Shown: positions 24,189 through 31,150 of the stretch, piece after piece
Layout: each line of letters opens with the position of its first letter
How positions within the stretch are numbered: the first letter of the stretch is position 1
Assembly (NCBI GenBank): GCA_964590725.1
Contig: CAZPWF010000001.1
Location: 1-64,000 of the forward strand
DNA from: CAZPWF01 sp964590725
GTDB taxonomy: Bacteria; Patescibacteriota; Saccharimonadia; Saccharimonadales; JACQNP01
Direction of reading: 5' to 3'
Length of the DNA stretch: 64,000 bases
Program-made: the position numbers and the translations under genes
The notes under the pieces: model-generated
What the model was told of the DNA's origin: nothing
Database searches by the model: none
Seen by the model: the letters and a program-made list of their open reading frames with translations, nothing else

Positions 24189-25127
24189 TTATTTTTTAGT
24201 GTATTTTCTGATGTAGTGCTTGGCGCAAAAGACTAATGCAAGCAGTGCAACAACCGCATACATAACCACAGCGATCGCTTGCCCAATAATAAAAGCGCCA
24301 TAGTAAACCAAACCACCAGAATCCCCTGAACCAATCATAATCGTCAATAGAACGAACAAGACATTTATTACGAAAGGAATTGCGACGAACATTAGGGCAC
24401 GACTTGCAAGCTTTGGATCAGCTTTACGTATACTCTTAAATAGTAAATACAACCCAAAATAAACAGGAATGATTACCACTATAAAAGGTGCAACCAGACT
24501 CAAGTACGACGCACTGAGACCACCGCCCAATCTCATAAAACCCGCTCCAATTAATATACCAAAACTTGACACGGGCGTGATAATGAGAGCGAGTAGCACA
24601 AACAGCATTGTCTTATTCCAGGCTGCTTCTGACGGGGCAATGAAACTTGAGGACTTAACTGCTGAAACTGATGCAGTTGTTATGTTTTTTGGTTTTTCAG
24701 TCCAGTTAGTCTTATTTGCACTTTTAGAAGTACTCAGTGTGGATCGTTTCGATAATTTATCCACTACCAGTAGCAAAGCCAGGCTCAGACAGAAGAGTAT
24801 GGCGAAGTCCATAAGCAAGGCTTGTGGCAAAACAGCATTATCTGTTCTGCGCCAGAAGCCAATTGGCCAGCCAAAATTGTAGTCCCCACCACTCTCGGGT
24901 GAATCGGGATAAAAGGAACATTCGGGATTTGCACTTCTAGCACAGTATTCATCAAGTGTGCATTGACGGGTATAATTATCGCAAAGATACATAGCTGGAG
25001 TTGAAGGCTTAACAACTGGGCGAACCGCCACCAGCGCACCGACACCCGTAAGTAATACTGCTGCGAGTAAGGCGATTATGACTTTTGTGGTTATTTTATT
25101 TGAATTTTTAAACACTACACAAATCAT
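24189..25127 (-). CDS. Unknown multi-pass membrane protein with Cys-rich outer loop
   Basis: A 312-aa protein. A first helix (VIIALLAAVLLTGVGALVAV) leads to an outside loop with five Cys (YLCDNYTRQCTLDEYCARSANPEC, in segments), probably disulfide-bonded; a second helix (ALLMDFAILFCLSLALLLVV) precedes a Ser/Lys/Thr-rich cytoplasmic linker, then four further helices to the C terminus. I do not recognise a family. Disulfides would fit the VKOR protein encoded at 56687. The start at 25127 has AAAGG very close (3 nt), so it is uncertain; a TTG at 25142 is the alternative. Confidence 0.7.
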   Translation of the reverse strand: MICVVFKNSNKITTKVIIALLAAVLLTGVGALVAVRPVVKPSTPAMYLCDNYTRQCTLDEYCARSANPECSFYPDSPESGGDYNFGWPIGFWRRTDNAVLPQALLMDFAILFCLSLALLLVVDKLSKRSTLSTSKSANKTNWTEKPKNITTASVSAVKSSSFIAPSEAAWNKTMLFVLLALIITPVSSFGILIGAGFMRLGGGLSASYLSLVAPFIVVIIPVYFGLYLLFKSIRKADPKLASRALMFVAIPFVINVLFVLLTIMIGSGDSGGLVYYGAFIIGQAIAVVMYAVVALLALVFCAKHYIRKYTKK

Positions 25128-25195
25128 AAGCCTTTGGTGCAAAAATTCAAAGTAAAGCGTCTCACCATAGCTCTATTGAAAGAGGCGATATAGAA

Positions 25196-25444
25196 CTATG
25201 GCTCAATTACAGGCAAAGCCTCGATGGGTACCTCTAATATTCTCGCTAGACGATCGATCTGTTGAAACTTACAATATTTTATTGGCTCACCACTAGCGCT
25301 AAAGATACGATAATAATGTGAATATTTTATCTTCTCGCCCTTAAAATTCTGAGCGCTTGTTGGATGATCTACCTTCCTAATCTTCCAGCCTTCTGGCTGT
25401 TGTTCAAGGATGCGCTTTATCTTTGCGTAATGATTAAATGGCAT
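25196..25444 (-). CDS. Hypothetical 82-aa protein
   Basis: I do not recognise this protein. It is basic and soluble; HYAKIKRILEQQPEGWKIRKV and HYYRIFSASGEPIKYCKFQQIDRLARIL are its main segments, and the second resembles a small DNA-binding or nuclease-like helix region without clear motif. It begins 5 bp after the YdeI-like gene and is probably co-transcribed with it. Function unknown. Confidence 0.6.
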   Translation of the reverse strand: MPFNHYAKIKRILEQQPEGWKIRKVDHPTSAQNFKGEKIKYSHYYRIFSASGEPIKYCKFQQIDRLARILEVPIEALPVIEP

Positions 25445-25449
25445 GTAAG

Positions 25450-25761
25450 TTATTTGGCTTTGGTTTGTTTATTCAAGATCCATTTTTGAGTAGGATTTAT
25501 CGGTTTATCCTTGCGGTGAACACAACCCATCCAACAACAAGGCCGGCGTTTACCTTCAACAAGCTCAGAGACCGTTCGTAAAATATGTTCTTCACGAGTT
25601 TTTTGTTGTTTGACTGTAATATTCCAACAAATCCACTCGTTCCGTGCTAGCGGAGTTAGATCTTCCCATTTCTTTAGCGCTAATTTATTGGATTTTAGCG
25701 CTTTGCGTAAATCATCTGGCACCTCGTGCGCTACCCCGCCAGTAATTTTAGTATTAATCAT
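25450..25761 (-). CDS. YdeI/OmpD-associated-like protein
   Basis: A 103-aa protein matching the C-terminal part of the YdeI/OmpD-associated family: VPDDLRKALKSNKLALKKWE, LTPLARNEWICW and REEHILRTVSELVEGKRRP follow the family order. The full-length family has an additional N-terminal domain, so this is a short form. Family members are linked to bacteriocin or stress tolerance, but no mechanism is firm. Two Cys and an extra CCWMGCVHRKDK tail look like a possible metal site. Confidence 0.78.
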   Translation of the reverse strand: MINTKITGGVAHEVPDDLRKALKSNKLALKKWEDLTPLARNEWICWNITVKQQKTREEHILRTVSELVEGKRRPCCWMGCVHRKDKPINPTQKWILNKQTKAK

Positions 25762-25773
25762 ATAAACATAATA
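25762..25773 (-). promoter_or_regulatory. -10 box of a leaderless promoter
   Basis: On the minus strand TATTAT (25768-25773) is 6 nt before ATG at 25761. Confidence 0.5.
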
Positions 25774-25876
25774 TCTCAGAACTTAATTTTCTATCAAGCA
25801 AACTATAAATTGATATTTGATTTATTATTTATGCCATGAGACAGTAAAGGTAGTATCAAGTTAGGAGGGAATTATT

Positions 25877-26122
25877 ATGTTTGGGAATGTGTTTTTGGGA
25901 ATTTTAGGAATTGTAGCATGGTTTGTTTTGGCGTTTTGGCCAGCCACTATTGCTAAACGAAAAGGTTACAGTTTTGTGCTTTTCTTAATTCTTGCGATAT
26001 TCATTTCCTGGCTGATCGCACTTATAATTGCACTTATTATGAAAGACAAAAACGAGACAGCGCAGGAGCGAGCAGACGATGCCGCAGCCGAAGCAGCCCT
26101 AGATAAAGAAGAAAACCAGTAA
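25877..26122 (+). CDS. Small two-helix membrane protein
   Basis: An 81-aa protein with two membrane helices (VFLGILGIVAWFVLAFWPAT and FVLFLILAIFISWLIALIIA) separated by a short basic loop, and an acidic Ala-rich cytoplasmic tail (AQERADDAAAEAALDKEE). It recalls small superinfection-immunity-like (PF14373-type) membrane proteins, but the similarity may reflect topology only. A strong AGGAGG site lies 8 nt before the ATG, so it is well translated and not leaderless. Confidence 0.7.
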   Translation: MFGNVFLGILGIVAWFVLAFWPATIAKRKGYSFVLFLILAIFISWLIALIIALIMKDKNETAQERADDAAAEAALDKEENQ

Positions 26123-26179
26123 TCAGCAACAATATAGAAGTTTATTGACAAAATGTGATAATTTTGTTTTTATAAACTA

Positions 26180-26812
26180 ATGAGCAGGAGTAGGATTCAC
26201 CCACAAAGTCATCGGCAGTTCGCCGATTCATTCAGAGTCGCCCGACGTGTAATAGAGAAAGACCAGGTCTTATTTGAGAATCTTGAGAACCTTTCAAAAC
26301 ATTTTGGCCATCAAGAAGATTTAAAGGTTTTTTCTAACCCGAGAGCAATTTCTGTCGATATTATAAATAAGCATGAAGCTTGGGATCTATTATTGACCTA
26401 TTCAGGCCTTTCAAGGATGAGTAATCGATTTATTGATAATCGGTTAGCGAAATTACCTCATTCAAATTTAAGAAACTCAATCAATATAAGCTTGGGAGAT
26501 GTAGGTTTGTTTCGGTTATCAGAAAACGAAACATCTATAGGTTATAAAATAGTTAACAAAGGGGCAACTTTGCTAAAAAACGAAAGAACTGTTTCTGCAG
26601 TTAATCTTTCCAAAATCAGTGGTGACAAAATCCACCTACCGCTTGATTATGAACCATTCGTAAGCCTGGCAACCGCAGAGGGTAATAAAGATAAAATTCA
26701 CGAGGTTGCTGATTATATTGCCGAACAGCCTCATCCGGCTGAAGTATCATGCTATAGCGTCAGTATTAGAGACGTTAGGTTATTATTGCCCGAACCGGTT
26801 ACTAATTCTTAG
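26180..26812 (+). CDS. Hypothetical 210-aa protein
   Basis: I do not recognise this protein. The N-terminal half is helical and basic (SHRQFADSFRVARRVIEKD); the second half looks like alternating strands and helices, with HLPLDYEPFVSLATAEG resembling a phosphoesterase strand pair only loosely; no HxT/S motif pair is present, so a 2H-phosphoesterase call is not supported. It is soluble and lies just before a nucleotide pyrophosphatase gene. Function unknown. Confidence 0.6.
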   Translation: MSRSRIHPQSHRQFADSFRVARRVIEKDQVLFENLENLSKHFGHQEDLKVFSNPRAISVDIINKHEAWDLLLTYSGLSRMSNRFIDNRLAKLPHSNLRNSINISLGDVGLFRLSENETSIGYKIVNKGATLLKNERTVSAVNLSKISGDKIHLPLDYEPFVSLATAEGNKDKIHEVADYIAEQPHPAEVSCYSVSIRDVRLLLPEPVTNS

Positions 26813-26836
26813 AGTACACAAAGAGTAAATCTTTGC

Positions 26837-26848
26837 TAATATGATCTC
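26837..26848 (+). promoter_or_regulatory. -10 box of a leaderless promoter
   Basis: TAATAT at 26837-26842 is 6 nt before ATG at 26849. Confidence 0.5.
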
Positions 26849-27397
26849 ATGCCTCAATTGCCAATATTTATTACCGGAAACGCAGATAAAGCTACCTATC
26901 TTTCGAAACAATTAGGTGTAAATCTGAAACATGTAAAGGTAGATTTAGACGAGATACAGTCAAATGATTTACATAAAATAGTCGAACATAAGCTATATCA
27001 AGCCTATGCTGCCTGCAATATGCCAGTTTTAGTAGAAGATGTTAGCTTAGAGTTCTGTGCGCTCAATGGACTGCCTGGGCCATATATAAAATGGTTTGTA
27101 GAATTTGCAGGCGATGAGTCATGTTGCAAGTTATTAGATGCTTTCGACGATCGAAGCGCAATTATTAAATGCACGTTTGGCTATTATGACGGCAATGAGA
27201 TTGAATTCTTTGACAGCGAATTAAAAGGTAGTATCGCAACAAAACCAAAAGGAAATAACGGTTTTGGATTTGATAAGTTTTTTATAAATGAAGGATATAA
27301 CATTACGCGAGCAGAAATGAACCAAGAAGAAAACGAAAAAACATACGCCGAACAGATGAAACCATTCGCTAAAGTAAGAGCATTTTTAGAATCCTAA
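26849..27397 (+). CDS. rdgB: Ham1/RdgB-type nucleoside triphosphate pyrophosphatase
   Basis: A 182-aa enzyme that removes non-canonical purine NTPs such as ITP and XTP. The N-terminal FITGNADKATYLSKQLG is the nucleotide loop with Gly, Asn and Lys; VLVEDVSLEFCALNGLPGPYIKWF is the signature segment; FGFDKFFI and a C-terminal RAEMNQEENE helix complete the family pattern. In the signature, EDVSLE replaces the more usual EDTGL, as in archaeal and eukaryotic ITPase-like forms. It is a single gene with a leaderless start. The gene symbol is by family only. Confidence 0.88.
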   Translation: MPQLPIFITGNADKATYLSKQLGVNLKHVKVDLDEIQSNDLHKIVEHKLYQAYAACNMPVLVEDVSLEFCALNGLPGPYIKWFVEFAGDESCCKLLDAFDDRSAIIKCTFGYYDGNEIEFFDSELKGSIATKPKGNNGFGFDKFFINEGYNITRAEMNQEENEKTYAEQMKPFAKVRAFLES

Positions 27398-27461
27398 AAT
27401 AAAAATATAATCACAACAAATAGTAAAATAACTATCGTCAACGTAAATTAAGGATATAAAA

Positions 27462-27728
27462 TTGACTAGATTAATAATCGACGTAAGAGAGCCCTCTGAA
27501 TATCTGTCCGGGCATGTTGATGGGGCAATAAACATCCCACCATCAGAGTTAATGGAAGGTTCAGAAAAATTATCAGAAGTACCCAAAGATACCGAACTTG
27601 TACTTTATTGTTTATCTGGAAGTAGATCTAATGCTTCAATAAAGATTCTTGAGCAACAAGGCTATACAAATCTGGTTAACGGAATCAACAGAGACCATGT
27701 AATGATGAAATATGCTGATGAATTCTAG
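27462..27728 (+). CDS. Rhodanese-domain protein
   Basis: An 88-aa single rhodanese domain. IIDVREPSEYLSGHVDGAINIP is the opening signature, and the active-site loop LVLYCLSGSRS supplies the catalytic Cys (about residue 50). It transfers or carries sulfane sulfur. The start is TTG at 27462, with AAGGA 7 nt upstream and no usable ATG near; the protein is full-length from this start. The sulfur donor and acceptor are unknown. Confidence 0.88.
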   Translation: MTRLIIDVREPSEYLSGHVDGAINIPPSELMEGSEKLSEVPKDTELVLYCLSGSRSNASIKILEQQGYTNLVNGINRDHVMMKYADEF

Positions 27729-27729
27729 T

Positions 27730-28200
27730 CTATTTGTATCTTAACTTTGGTATAAATCTAGGCGTCCGTTTCATATATTCTAAATAGCCTGGGTACTTGC
27801 GCAAAAGCAAACGCTCTTCGTAACGTGCCTTAATACTAAAAAGTAATACAAGGCTACCGACCAAAATATATTTCTGCAAAGAACCTCCTATTAGGGCTAG
27901 TCCTAGAGACAAAGTGATAACGCCGACATACATTGGATGGCGAACAATACGATACAATCCATGAACCTGAAGTTCGCCATTTTGTTTTGGCGACGGAAGA
28001 GCAGTAAGAGATTTACGCAAATCATAAATTGAATTGAGAAGCACAACAACACCGCAAAATTCAACTACTCTACCGAATGTAACAATAACTAACGACACAT
28101 CATCTCTGTTAGCTGTAATAAATATCAAAATAATGAGAAGAGCACTTTGAACAAGCACAAAAAACCAAGACATTAAGGCTTCTTTATTCATTAAATTCAT
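27730..28200 (-). CDS. Isoprenylcysteine methyltransferase-like membrane protein
   Basis: A 156-aa membrane protein of the ICMT/phospholipid-methyltransferase type. Two or three N-terminal helices precede the catalytic region HGLYRIVRHPMYVGVITLSLG, whose RHP motif and following Tyr/Gly are diagnostic for SAM binding; the C-terminal EERLLLRKYPGYLEYMKRTPRFIP segment holds the E-E and P-x-Y elements. Bacterial homologues methylate small hydrophobic molecules; protein substrates are not expected. ATG at 28200 or 28191 is possible. Confidence 0.86.
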   Translation of the reverse strand: MNLMNKEALMSWFFVLVQSALLIILIFITANRDDVSLVIVTFGRVVEFCGVVVLLNSIYDLRKSLTALPSPKQNGELQVHGLYRIVRHPMYVGVITLSLGLALIGGSLQKYILVGSLVLLFSIKARYEERLLLRKYPGYLEYMKRTPRFIPKLRYK

Positions 28201-28349
28201 TATCCCATGCGAATAACAATTCAGTGCTATCTAGACGATAAATTGTATTCATTTTCGTCACTTTACCCAGATAAAACACCTTATTACTAATAATCGTTTA
28301 TACTAAACACTAAGCTTTGTATTATATACAAACAAATTAGAAGGCTATT

Positions 28350-30017
28350 ATGATATTGTCCGCGAAAATTACAGAAAAGACCTTTGGGAGTAACGTTCTA
28401 TACAGTGACGTTAATCTTGATATTCAAGATGGTGAAAAAGTAGGGCTAATTGGGCGAAACGGTACAGGTAAATCTACTCTTTTTAATATCCTTAATGGAG
28501 ACGACGCGGACTACCAAGGAGAAGTGAACGCAAAAGGCGGAGCGATTATTATCAGTAGTCGGCAAGAACACCATGGCCACGAAGACAAAACAGTATTGGA
28601 ATATATACAGGGTGACCTGCCTGATTACAAAAAACTAACACATATTATCGATACCTACCCAGAAACCATGGGAAACAATCAGCGGAAAATACAAGAGTTT
28701 AGCGACGCACTAGAACGATTCGGAGAGCTTGGCTATTATCAAATTGAGGACGAGATAAAACAAGCGTTTGATGTTTACCAAATTGACCCAAACTGTATGC
28801 ACAGAACGCTGGGATCACTTAGTGGCGGACAAAAGCGTATGGTAGAACTTGTAAAAGTCCAACGCAGTAGAGGCCATATAGCACTCATAGATGAGCCTAC
28901 TAACCATATGGACTACATAGCCAAGCAAGCATTTATTAAGTGGCTTAGGGCGGCTGATGAGGCAGTATTAGTGATTACGCACGATCGCGATGTGCTAGCG
29001 AATGTCGACAGAATTATCGAAATACGCGACGGTAAAAGTTACGCTTTTCGAGGTAATTACAATAACTACCTTAAAACGAATACCGGGCAAATTTCATCAG
29101 AAGTAAGTACTTATGACCTATCGCAGAAGCGAATGCAAACTCTCGAGCAAGACATCATTCGTTTTCGACGCATGAAGGAAAAAGCTCGTACACCGGGCAC
29201 AATTAGACGGTTTAAGTCCCAAGAGCAAAAGGCAAAAGCCGAATTAGAATCCCTTAGCACACTAGAACGTCCTTCGTTTTGGATTGATCAAGAATCCGCA
29301 AGTGGAATGAACGAAAAACTCACCGACACTTATGACAAATATAAAGCAACAAACATAAAGGTTCGCACGCGTAAAAAATCAAACTCTGAGGACGCCAGAA
29401 GGTACATTCAAGTTGATTCGCTATCTCTAGGATACGACAATTTACCATTATTTAGTGACGTCAACTTCTCGCTAAGTGCGGGCGAAAGACTGAGATTACA
29501 CGGCAGAAATGGTGCAGGCAAAACTACTTTAGTGCAAGCAATTATGTCTCAGGCAAACAGCTCAAAACGGACTTCACAATGTATGGCCGGAGAAATACGC
29601 ATCGAAAAAGATCTACTAATTGGACTGTACGAACAAGAAATTAGCCCTAAGTATTTATCTGTGACGCTCACTGAAGCACTCGAACAAATTTTGCGTGATA
29701 AAAACCTACCGATTAGTTCTCAACATATTAAGCAATTGCTGAGTGACTATCTTTTTAACCCAGCCACGGACGGCGACATGCCGGTAAGACTACTTAGCGG
29801 CGGGCAGAAAGCGCGACTGCAGCTGATAGCGATGCTGGCAAATGATCCGGATATTCTTATTCTTGACGAACCAACCAACCACCTAGATCTTCCTAGTATT
29901 GAAGAGTTGGAAAATGCATTAATGCAATATCATGGAGCAGTAATATATATTTCGCATGACAGTTTTCTGGCATCAAAACTAGGTGGCCAAACGATAACAA
30001 TCGGTCAGTCCCGATAA
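28350..30017 (+). CDS. ABC-F ATPase
   Basis: A 555-aa soluble protein with two ABC cassettes and no membrane domain, the ABC-F plan of ribosome-acting translation factors and antibiotic-resistance proteins. Cassette 1 has Walker A GRNGTGKST, signature LSGGQKRM and Walker B IALIDEPTNHMD; cassette 2 has GRNGAGKTT, LLSGGQKARL and ILILDEPTNHLD. The interdomain linker (about 245-335) is basic and helical (RFRRMKEKARTPGTIRRF), as expected for a P-site-tRNA interaction motif. AGAAGG precedes the ATG. Whether it is housekeeping or a resistance factor cannot be decided. Confidence 0.94.
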   Translation: MILSAKITEKTFGSNVLYSDVNLDIQDGEKVGLIGRNGTGKSTLFNILNGDDADYQGEVNAKGGAIIISSRQEHHGHEDKTVLEYIQGDLPDYKKLTHIIDTYPETMGNNQRKIQEFSDALERFGELGYYQIEDEIKQAFDVYQIDPNCMHRTLGSLSGGQKRMVELVKVQRSRGHIALIDEPTNHMDYIAKQAFIKWLRAADEAVLVITHDRDVLANVDRIIEIRDGKSYAFRGNYNNYLKTNTGQISSEVSTYDLSQKRMQTLEQDIIRFRRMKEKARTPGTIRRFKSQEQKAKAELESLSTLERPSFWIDQESASGMNEKLTDTYDKYKATNIKVRTRKKSNSEDARRYIQVDSLSLGYDNLPLFSDVNFSLSAGERLRLHGRNGAGKTTLVQAIMSQANSSKRTSQCMAGEIRIEKDLLIGLYEQEISPKYLSVTLTEALEQILRDKNLPISSQHIKQLLSDYLFNPATDGDMPVRLLSGGQKARLQLIAMLANDPDILILDEPTNHLDLPSIEELENALMQYHGAVIYISHDSFLASKLGGQTITIGQSR

Positions 30018-30028
30018 AGCACTTAACA

Positions 30029-30295
30029 CTACTTTTGTAGAGTATGCTGGAACTTTTGAGAGAATTCTCCAAGCAAGGGGACTTCGTTAAAAAAACTAAG
30101 CCCCCACAACAAAAAGGCGATAACGACGGTACCGCCAATAAATACACCGACACCTGTCGCTATGCCTTTTAAGAGACTAAATACCAAGGCCTGTTTTTTA
30201 TTAACATAGCCTGATTCATAAAATGCTTGAAGTTTTTTACCCAGTTCAATCTGTTCAGATGTTTTATCTAATTTGTCAATTTTCTTCGACTTCAT
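30029..30295 (-). CDS. DUF5665-like membrane protein
   Basis: An 88-aa protein with one central hydrophobic region (FSLLKGIATGVGVFIGGTVV continuing to about residue 70). The N-terminal helix LGKKLQAFYESGYVNKKQA and the FFNEVPLLGEF segment recall DUF5665 proteins common in Saccharibacteria. Function unknown. It is convergent with the ABC-F gene with an 11-bp gap. Confidence 0.75.
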   Translation of the reverse strand: MKSKKIDKLDKTSEQIELGKKLQAFYESGYVNKKQALVFSLLKGIATGVGVFIGGTVVIAFLLWGLSFFNEVPLLGEFSQKFQHTLQK

Positions 30296-30308
30296 ATTAC
30301 TTATATTA
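30296..30308 (-). promoter_or_regulatory. -10 box of a leaderless promoter
   Basis: On the minus strand TAATAT (30303-30308) is 7 nt before ATG at 30295. Confidence 0.45.
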
Positions 30309-30408
30309 ACCTAAACCATGCGCAATAAACATTATATATAGTATAAATACTTAGTAACAAATTAGGTCTTTTATCTATATTGTTGTGCTCTGTGTTAATA
30401 TTGCACTT

Positions 30409-31008
30409 ATGAAATCACAATTGCTTGGTGAAACTCCTAAAATTGAAACTATACACGCTAAAAGGCCTGTAGACACATCAAACTGGTATGATGAATTGCA
30501 AAAACAATCATGGGAATCCTATGGTTCGCTGTTTAATTTCTATTCGCCTGACGAAATCGCACTTACAATTTTGGGAAGTGGTGAAATGTATAAAATGCAG
30601 AGACAATCCCAATGCTTAGGTGATATTTCAATAAAAACAGCGATAAGAAGAGCAAAAAAAGAGGTTCCAGACACATTCAAAACAAGCAAAAACCTAGAGA
30701 CTGGCGAGCTTCACATATATAAATATACCGAACCTCAGGGCAGAGTAAGGGTATTAACATTAGACGTAACTAAAACGGATTGTAATGTGAACGACAGAAG
30801 AGGAGTGACAGACGGCATTGATCTTACAGCAAAACGCTGGCACGACTGGGATGATATTACATTCAAAATAAAATTAGCCGAAGTAACCTGCAATGAAAAT
30901 GTAGGGATTGAAGACCTATCGGAACTATCTTCTTTGATACCAGATAATATCGAGGCTAAAAAAGGATTCATACGCAGCAAACTAATTGACCCTTTCATAG
31001 AAGACTAG
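30409..31008 (+). CDS. Hypothetical 199-aa protein
   Basis: I do not recognise this protein. It is soluble and mixed in structure, with SWESYGSLFNFYSPDEIALTI, GRVRVLTLDVTKTDCNVN and a helical IEAKKGFIRSKLIDPF end. ATG at 30409 was preferred to the frame opening at 30385 because TAATAT (30396-30401) is 7 nt upstream. A short CCCTA/TAGGG hairpin just after the stop may act as a weak terminator. Confidence 0.55.
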   Translation: MKSQLLGETPKIETIHAKRPVDTSNWYDELQKQSWESYGSLFNFYSPDEIALTILGSGEMYKMQRQSQCLGDISIKTAIRRAKKEVPDTFKTSKNLETGELHIYKYTEPQGRVRVLTLDVTKTDCNVNDRRGVTDGIDLTAKRWHDWDDITFKIKLAEVTCNENVGIEDLSELSSLIPDNIEAKKGFIRSKLIDPFIED

Positions 31009-31150
31009 CCCTAATTTAGGGTTTAATTACACTTTAGGCAATTTATAATTCGATGGTCATCTAGTCTACAGTCTGAGTTATTCTGGCAAATTGTAAATAT
31101 ATCTAACCATAGAGAGAGAAATCTGATACCATTAATGAAAAGGGAGATTT

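Noticed and set aside
26180..26812. 2H-phosphoesterase/RNA ligase-like fold for the 210-aa protein
   Set aside because: The two His-x-Thr/Ser motifs required for the family are absent.
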